Source: Bacteriovoracaceae bacterium UBA4097 (GTDB lineage: Bacteria > Bdellovibrionota > Bacteriovoracia > Bacteriovoracales > Bacteriovoracaceae). From it: DNA of 10,437 bases. Shown here in pieces: positions 7,078-10,437 of this stretch (positions are counted from its first letter, which is position 1; every line of letters starts with the position of its first letter). The stretch spans positions 51,873 to 62,309 of the forward strand of contig DFXX01000010.1 of assembly GCA_002381765.1 (NCBI GenBank). Reading direction: 5' to 3'. The notes beneath the pieces were generated by a model. It searched no databases, was not told the origin of the DNA, and saw only the letters and a program-made list of their open reading frames with translations. The translations under genes were made by a program, and so were the position numbers.

Positions 7078-8979
7078 ATGAAGAAACAACAGAAAACCTT
7101 AATGCTTTGGATTGTCGTGATCTTGATCATGGCCTTCGTTATGAAGATGCTTGAACAGAAGACAGTCTCGGCTAAAAATATCAACTTTTCCAACTTCATT
7201 ACGGCCGTCGAGAGTGGAAATATCCGGGAAGTTACTTTTCAGGGTGATAATACCATTCAAGGAAAATTCAAAGAGGGCTATGAGAATGGCGCTTACTTTG
7301 AACTCACGGGTAATACCGGAGATGAAACCTTCCGCATTTTGAAGAATCATGGAATTATTCCTAATTATAAGAAAGAAGAGAAGCAAGGTTTTCTAGCGGC
7401 CCTTCTGATTAATTGGTTACCGATGATTCTACTCTTTCTCTTTTTCTTCTTCTTCTTGCGCCAACTTCAGGCCGGTGGTGGCAAGGCCATGAGCTTTGGT
7501 AAGTCCAAGGCCAAGATGCTCACCGAAAATGATAAACGCATTACCTTTGTTGATGTAGCAGGAGTGGAGGAAGCCAAAGAAGAGTTGGTTGAAATCGTCG
7601 ACTTCTTGAAAGATCCTAAAAAGTATACCACTCTTGGGGGGAAAATCCCTAAGGGCTGTCTCTTGGTTGGCCCTCCCGGAACTGGTAAGACTCTTCTGGC
7701 CCGAGCTGTGGCAGGAGAAGCTGGAGTTCCTTTCTTTTCTATTTCTGGTTCTGATTTCGTGGAGATGTTTGTGGGTGTGGGTGCCAGTCGCGTCCGAGAC
7801 CTATTTGAACAAGGTAAGAAGTCGGCTCCTTGTATCATCTTTATCGATGAAATCGATGCCGTCGGTCGCCATCGTGGTGCTGGCATGGGTGGAGGTCATG
7901 ATGAGCGTGAGCAAACTCTGAACCAGCTCTTGGTTGAGATGGATGGTTTTGAATCTAATGAAGGTGTTATCATCATGGCGGCCACTAACCGTATTGATGT
8001 TCTAGATCCGGCCCTCTTGCGTCCAGGTCGTTTTGATAGACGAGTGATCGTAGGTCGTCCGGATGTTCGTGGACGTCATGAAATTTTAAAAGTCCATACC
8101 AGAAAGACTCCACTCAGTGGGGATATCGATCTTGAGACTATTGCCAAAGGAACTCCGGGCTTTACTGGAGCAGATCTAGCGAACCTCGTTAATGAAGCGG
8201 CCCTTCTTGCCGCCAGAGATCTGAAGAAAGCTCTATCGATGCATGATTTTGAAAATGCTAAAGATAAAGTTCTTATGGGTGTAGCACGTAAGTCCATGAT
8301 GATTTCGGATAAAGAGAAGAGACTGACCGCTTATCATGAGGCCGGACATACCCTGGTGGGTATGAATCTTCCCCATACCGATCCGATTCATAAAGTTTCT
8401 ATCATTCCTCGTGGTCAGGCGCTGGGTGTGACTCAAACTCTTCCTAATGAGGACATGCTCAATCTTTCTAAAGAGAAAGGGGAGAACTTCATTGCCTTCC
8501 TTATGGGTGGACGCGTAGCCGAGGAGATTGTTTACGGTGAAATGACTAATGGTGCTTCTAACGATATTGAGCGTGCGACCGATCTGGCCCGTAATATGGT
8601 TTGTAATTGGGGAATGAGTGAGAAGCTGGGACCGATCAATTACACCCGTCATGGCGGTGGAAATATCTATAGCGGAGAGGCCCCTACTCAGTTTTCTGAT
8701 GAGACTTCACGCAAGATCGATACTGAGATTGCTGACTTTGTGCAGACTAACTATGAAGTAGCTAAGCGAATTCTTAATGAGAATATCGAGGCCCTTCACC
8801 GGGTTACTGAAGCCCTGGTAGCATGGGAAACTCTTGATGCTCAACAAATCAAAGATATCGTGGCAGGCAAGGATATTGGTCAGCCAGTAATGACCAAGAA
8901 GCCACAGGGGCCGGCCCCTAAGACTCCTTCATCGGATTCTGGTCCGCTCTTTGATACCGGTAAACCAACTCCGGCCTAA
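7078..8979 (+). CDS. ftsH: ATP-dependent zinc metalloprotease FtsH
   Basis: A membrane-anchored AAA+ protease that extracts and degrades membrane proteins and short-lived cytosolic proteins as a hexamer. At 633 aa it is the usual length. It has a first membrane segment (about 8-25), an extracytoplasmic domain (about 30-100), and a second membrane segment (about 105-128, very Phe/Leu-rich). The AAA+ module has Walker A GPPGTGKT (198-205), pore loop MFVG (230-233), Walker B IIFIDE (253-258) and arginine fingers R315/R318 in RPGRFDR. The peptidase has HEAGH (420-424) and D496 as third zinc ligand in NDIERATDLAR. The C-terminus is a short Pro/Lys-rich tail. All key residues are present. A clear RBS AAAAGG (7065-7070) lies 7 nt before the ATG. 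Its TAA overlaps the ATG of the folP-like gene (TAATG), which suggests translational coupling. Confidence 0.98.
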   Translation: MKKQQKTLMLWIVVILIMAFVMKMLEQKTVSAKNINFSNFITAVESGNIREVTFQGDNTIQGKFKEGYENGAYFELTGNTGDETFRILKNHGIIPNYKKEEKQGFLAALLINWLPMILLFLFFFFFLRQLQAGGGKAMSFGKSKAKMLTENDKRITFVDVAGVEEAKEELVEIVDFLKDPKKYTTLGGKIPKGCLLVGPPGTGKTLLARAVAGEAGVPFFSISGSDFVEMFVGVGASRVRDLFEQGKKSAPCIIFIDEIDAVGRHRGAGMGGGHDEREQTLNQLLVEMDGFESNEGVIIMAATNRIDVLDPALLRPGRFDRRVIVGRPDVRGRHEILKVHTRKTPLSGDIDLETIAKGTPGFTGADLANLVNEAALLAARDLKKALSMHDFENAKDKVLMGVARKSMMISDKEKRLTAYHEAGHTLVGMNLPHTDPIHKVSIIPRGQALGVTQTLPNEDMLNLSKEKGENFIAFLMGGRVAEEIVYGEMTNGASNDIERATDLARNMVCNWGMSEKLGPINYTRHGGGNIYSGEAPTQFSDETSRKIDTEIADFVQTNYEVAKRILNENIEALHRVTEALVAWETLDAQQIKDIVAGKDIGQPVMTKKPQGPAPKTPSSDSGPLFDTGKPTPA

Positions 8980-9806
8980 TGAATGGTTGCCAAAAAAAAA
9001 GCTTAAAACGAATGGGGGTGATGAATTTCACCCCCAATTCTTTTTCCGACGGAGGAGAGCTCTCCACTCCGGGAAAAGTTATGGAAAGGCTCGCTTTCTT
9101 TGGTCCCATCGATGCTCTAGATATTGGAGCTGAGTCTACCGCCCCTCAAAATGATCCCATCGATTTTTATCAGGAACTAAAGCGACTGGAAGTTGTCCTG
9201 CCCATGCTGAAGCGCCTGGAGTGCTCCATCAGTATAGATACTTATCATCCGGAAACCATCTTTAAGATTGCCGAGTTATGGATGTCGGAGGGCCTTAAGA
9301 ATCCCCTAATCTGGAATGATGTCTCGGGGAAGTTTGATCAATCGGTAAAAGATTTTCTAAAGCTCTCTTCTCATTTTCACTATGTGCTTTGCCATAATCT
9401 GGCCCCTATCAGAGAGCTCACCTCATCCCATATGGAATATTTGAGCTCGCGCGTGGAAGAGGATTTTCTGGATGAGCTCGCCTCTTTTTTCCGACCTTAT
9501 ATCCATCCGCGAGTCATCTTTGATCCTTGTTTGGGATTTTCTAAAAACTATGAGCAAAACTGGTATATTTTAAATCACTTTGAAAAATTACAGAAGCGCG
9601 TTCCCCATTCGCGCTGGCTTCTGGGATTTTCGCGCAAATCTTTTCTTAGAATCAAATATGGCATCTCGGCACTTAATCCAGGAAACCGTCAGCAGCTGGA
9701 TGAATGTCATCTTCTAGAAGTCGCTCGACTTCTTCCTAAGCTTTCGGGAGAAATCTGGATAAGAACTCACCGGCCAGAGCTCTTAAGTGATTTACGTAAG
9801 AAGTAA
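8979..9806 (+). CDS. folP: Divergent dihydropteroate synthase
   Basis: DHPS joins 6-hydroxymethyl-dihydropterin diphosphate to p-aminobenzoate in folate synthesis. The protein is 275 aa, near family length. Conserved elements in order: MNFTPNSFSDGG (15-26), DIGAEST (48-54), SIDT (D87), ND (113-114), DP..GFSK (182-189), GFSRKSF (K220) and RTH (R262, H264). These correspond to the pterin, diphosphate and pABA site residues of known DHPS. Departures: the family STRPG loop reads STAPQ, so its Arg is Ala55; TPDSF reads TPNSF; DPGxGF reads DPCLGF; and the usual MHM segment reads CHN. The start overlaps the ftsH stop by one base; in-frame ATGs at 9012 and 9021 are alternatives just before the first motif. 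None has a clear RBS, consistent with reinitiation after ftsH. A run of nine A (8992-9000) lies in the first codons. It is probably functional DHPS, but a paralogue with changed specificity is possible. Confidence 0.85.
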   Translation: MNGCQKKSLKRMGVMNFTPNSFSDGGELSTPGKVMERLAFFGPIDALDIGAESTAPQNDPIDFYQELKRLEVVLPMLKRLECSISIDTYHPETIFKIAELWMSEGLKNPLIWNDVSGKFDQSVKDFLKLSSHFHYVLCHNLAPIRELTSSHMEYLSSRVEEDFLDELASFFRPYIHPRVIFDPCLGFSKNYEQNWYILNHFEKLQKRVPHSRWLLGFSRKSFLRIKYGISALNPGNRQQLDECHLLEVARLLPKLSGEIWIRTHRPELLSDLRKK

Positions 9807-9820
9807 ACTTCCTCTATACT
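9791..9820 (+). promoter_or_regulatory. Possible promoter just upstream of the VOC-like gene
   Basis: TATACT (9815-9820, 5 of 6 matches to TATAAT) has TTTACG (9791-9796, 4 of 6 to TTGACA) 18 bp upstream. Transcription would begin about seven bases downstream, at or next to the ATG at 9827, and no RBS is seen. A leaderless transcript is possible, or the gene is read through from folP. Confidence 0.3.
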
Positions 9821-9826
9821 AAATTC

Positions 9827-10210
9827 ATGAGACTATCAGGACTCACATTGCAGACCCAATACTTTGAGGATTATCTATCTTTTCTGATTGAAGTTCTCGA
9901 GTTAGATCTTACCGAGCTGACAGATATTTCCATGAAGCTCGATCTCATGAATACTTGGCTTGAGATAAAAAAAGTTCCTGAGGCCCCTCATCTTGTAGCA
10001 ACAAATGTGGAATTTAGTCTTGATTCACATGAGTTTCTGGCCATGACTCACAAGATTTCTTTCTTTTATTATCGTAAGGGTCCGAGTCGCTTTCTTCTCT
10101 TAAACTCCAATGAATCTGCTTGTGAACTTCTCGATCCTGACGGACGAGTGTGGCGCTTTTCATTAGACACTCCCATTCTTGATCAAAGCTTTTCCTCAAT
10201 TCAGCTGTAA
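9827..10210 (+). CDS. Small VOC (glyoxalase/bleomycin-resistance fold) protein
   Basis: A 127-aa protein the size of a single VOC domain. The N-terminal strand, then a helix with FEDYLSFLIEVLELDL (13-28; compare the family FYxxxLG segment), a VEFSL strand (61-65) and the closing LLDPDGRVWRF (101-111) fit the fold. DPDG followed by an aromatic residue is its most recognisable signature. The usual metal ligands appear absent: there is no His in the first strand, and Arg replaces the common Glu at the end of the last motif. A metal-independent or non-enzymatic, ligand-binding role is therefore more likely than glyoxalase activity. It lies 20 nt after the folP-like gene on the same strand and has no visible RBS. 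The substrate cannot be assigned. Confidence 0.7.
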   Translation: MRLSGLTLQTQYFEDYLSFLIEVLELDLTELTDISMKLDLMNTWLEIKKVPEAPHLVATNVEFSLDSHEFLAMTHKISFFYYRKGPSRFLLLNSNESACELLDPDGRVWRFSLDTPILDQSFSSIQL

Positions 10211-10211
10211 G

Positions 10212-10243
10212 AAACTGTTAGTTTACGTTGTGTTGCACAGTTT
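10212..10243. repeat. Inverted repeat between the VOC-like gene and the exported-protein gene
   Basis: AAACTGT (10212-10218) and ACAGTTT (10237-10243) are perfect 7-bp arms around an 18-nt centre. There is no U-tract, so it is a poor terminator. It lies about 60 bp before the next ATG, where an operator for that gene could be. Confidence 0.3.
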
Positions 10244-10303
10244 GGAACAATCTTAAGGGTGTACTCTTGATGAGTTCTAAACTTACATGGAAAAGGATTT
10301 CCG

Positions 10304-10437
10304 ATGAAAATTTACCAATCTTTATTACTACTGGCCTCTCTCTTCATTACAAGTCATTTGATAGCTGCTTCTAATGGCGCCAAAGTCATTTACGGAGAAG
10401 ATAATCGCGTTGATGTTTTTGAATCTCAGGATGCTGC
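10304..10437 (+). CDS. Exported protein, N-terminal fragment (possibly a trypsin-like serine protease)
   Basis: The ATG at 10304 has a good RBS (AAAAGGA, 10291-10297, 6 nt spacing), and the frame is open to the window end (44 complete codons). The first 22-23 residues form a classic Sec signal peptide: Lys2, a hydrophobic core (LLLLASLFI), and a likely cleavage near LIAA-SN. The mature start includes KVIYGEDNRVDVFES. I recall similar VIYG-D-NR-D-V starts in secreted S1-type serine proteases of Bdellovibrio-like bacteria, but the catalytic part is outside the window, so the family is an inference. The 93-nt gap from the previous gene and the dyad within it suggest separate transcription. Confidence 0.8.
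   Translation, partial: MKIYQSLLLLASLFITSHLIAASNGAKVIYGEDNRVDVFESQDA

Noticed and set aside
7467..7886. Minus-strand 139-aa frame within ftsH (and a second at 8233-8652)
   Set aside because: Both are antisense to strongly conserved FtsH motifs and are explained by codon bias.
10014..10199. Minus-strand 61-aa frame within the VOC-like gene
   Set aside because: Antisense shadow of the VOC-fold frame, without RBS.

Overview
The window reads as ordinary chromosome from a Gram-negative bacterium of moderate, roughly mid-40s percent G+C. My best guess is a predatory Bdellovibrionota-type organism (Bacteriovorax/Peredibacter-like). That guess rests on the gene style and on the start of a secreted protein at the right edge that resembles serine proteases I recall from these bacteria. 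It is a recollection, not a search result. I see no mobile element, CRISPR array, phage gene or rRNA.

Left half (1-5065, minus strand): two genes read leftward, 14 nt apart, and probably form an operon. The first (1304-5065, 1253 aa, GTG start) is a large fusion protein. It carries a circularly permuted ATP-grasp domain (about residues 160-595), then a long helical middle, then a HEXXH metallopeptidase-like motif near residue 1031 and a poly-glutamine C-terminus. The second (1-1289) runs off the left edge. It encodes an unrecognised protein of at least 429 aa with one or two possible membrane segments and an acidic Ala/Pro-rich linker. This pair is the best candidate here for an undescribed system.

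Middle (5066-5657): about 440 bp with no convincing gene, then a minus-strand tRNA with a CAU anticodon (5506-5582, most like elongator tRNA-Met). The tRNA has a consensus-like sigma-70 promoter. The tRNA and tilS are divergent and share an 81 bp interval.

Right half (5664-10437, plus strand): tilS (tRNA-Ile lysidine synthetase), ftsH (membrane AAA+ zinc protease, with its own likely promoter), a divergent folP-like dihydropteroate synthase whose ATG overlaps the ftsH stop codon by one base, a small VOC/glyoxalase-fold protein, and the start of an exported protein with a signal peptide. The tilS-ftsH-folP order resembles common bacterial housekeeping clusters (tilS near ftsH in many genomes, ftsH-folP in E. 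coli). The usual glmM is not found after folP.
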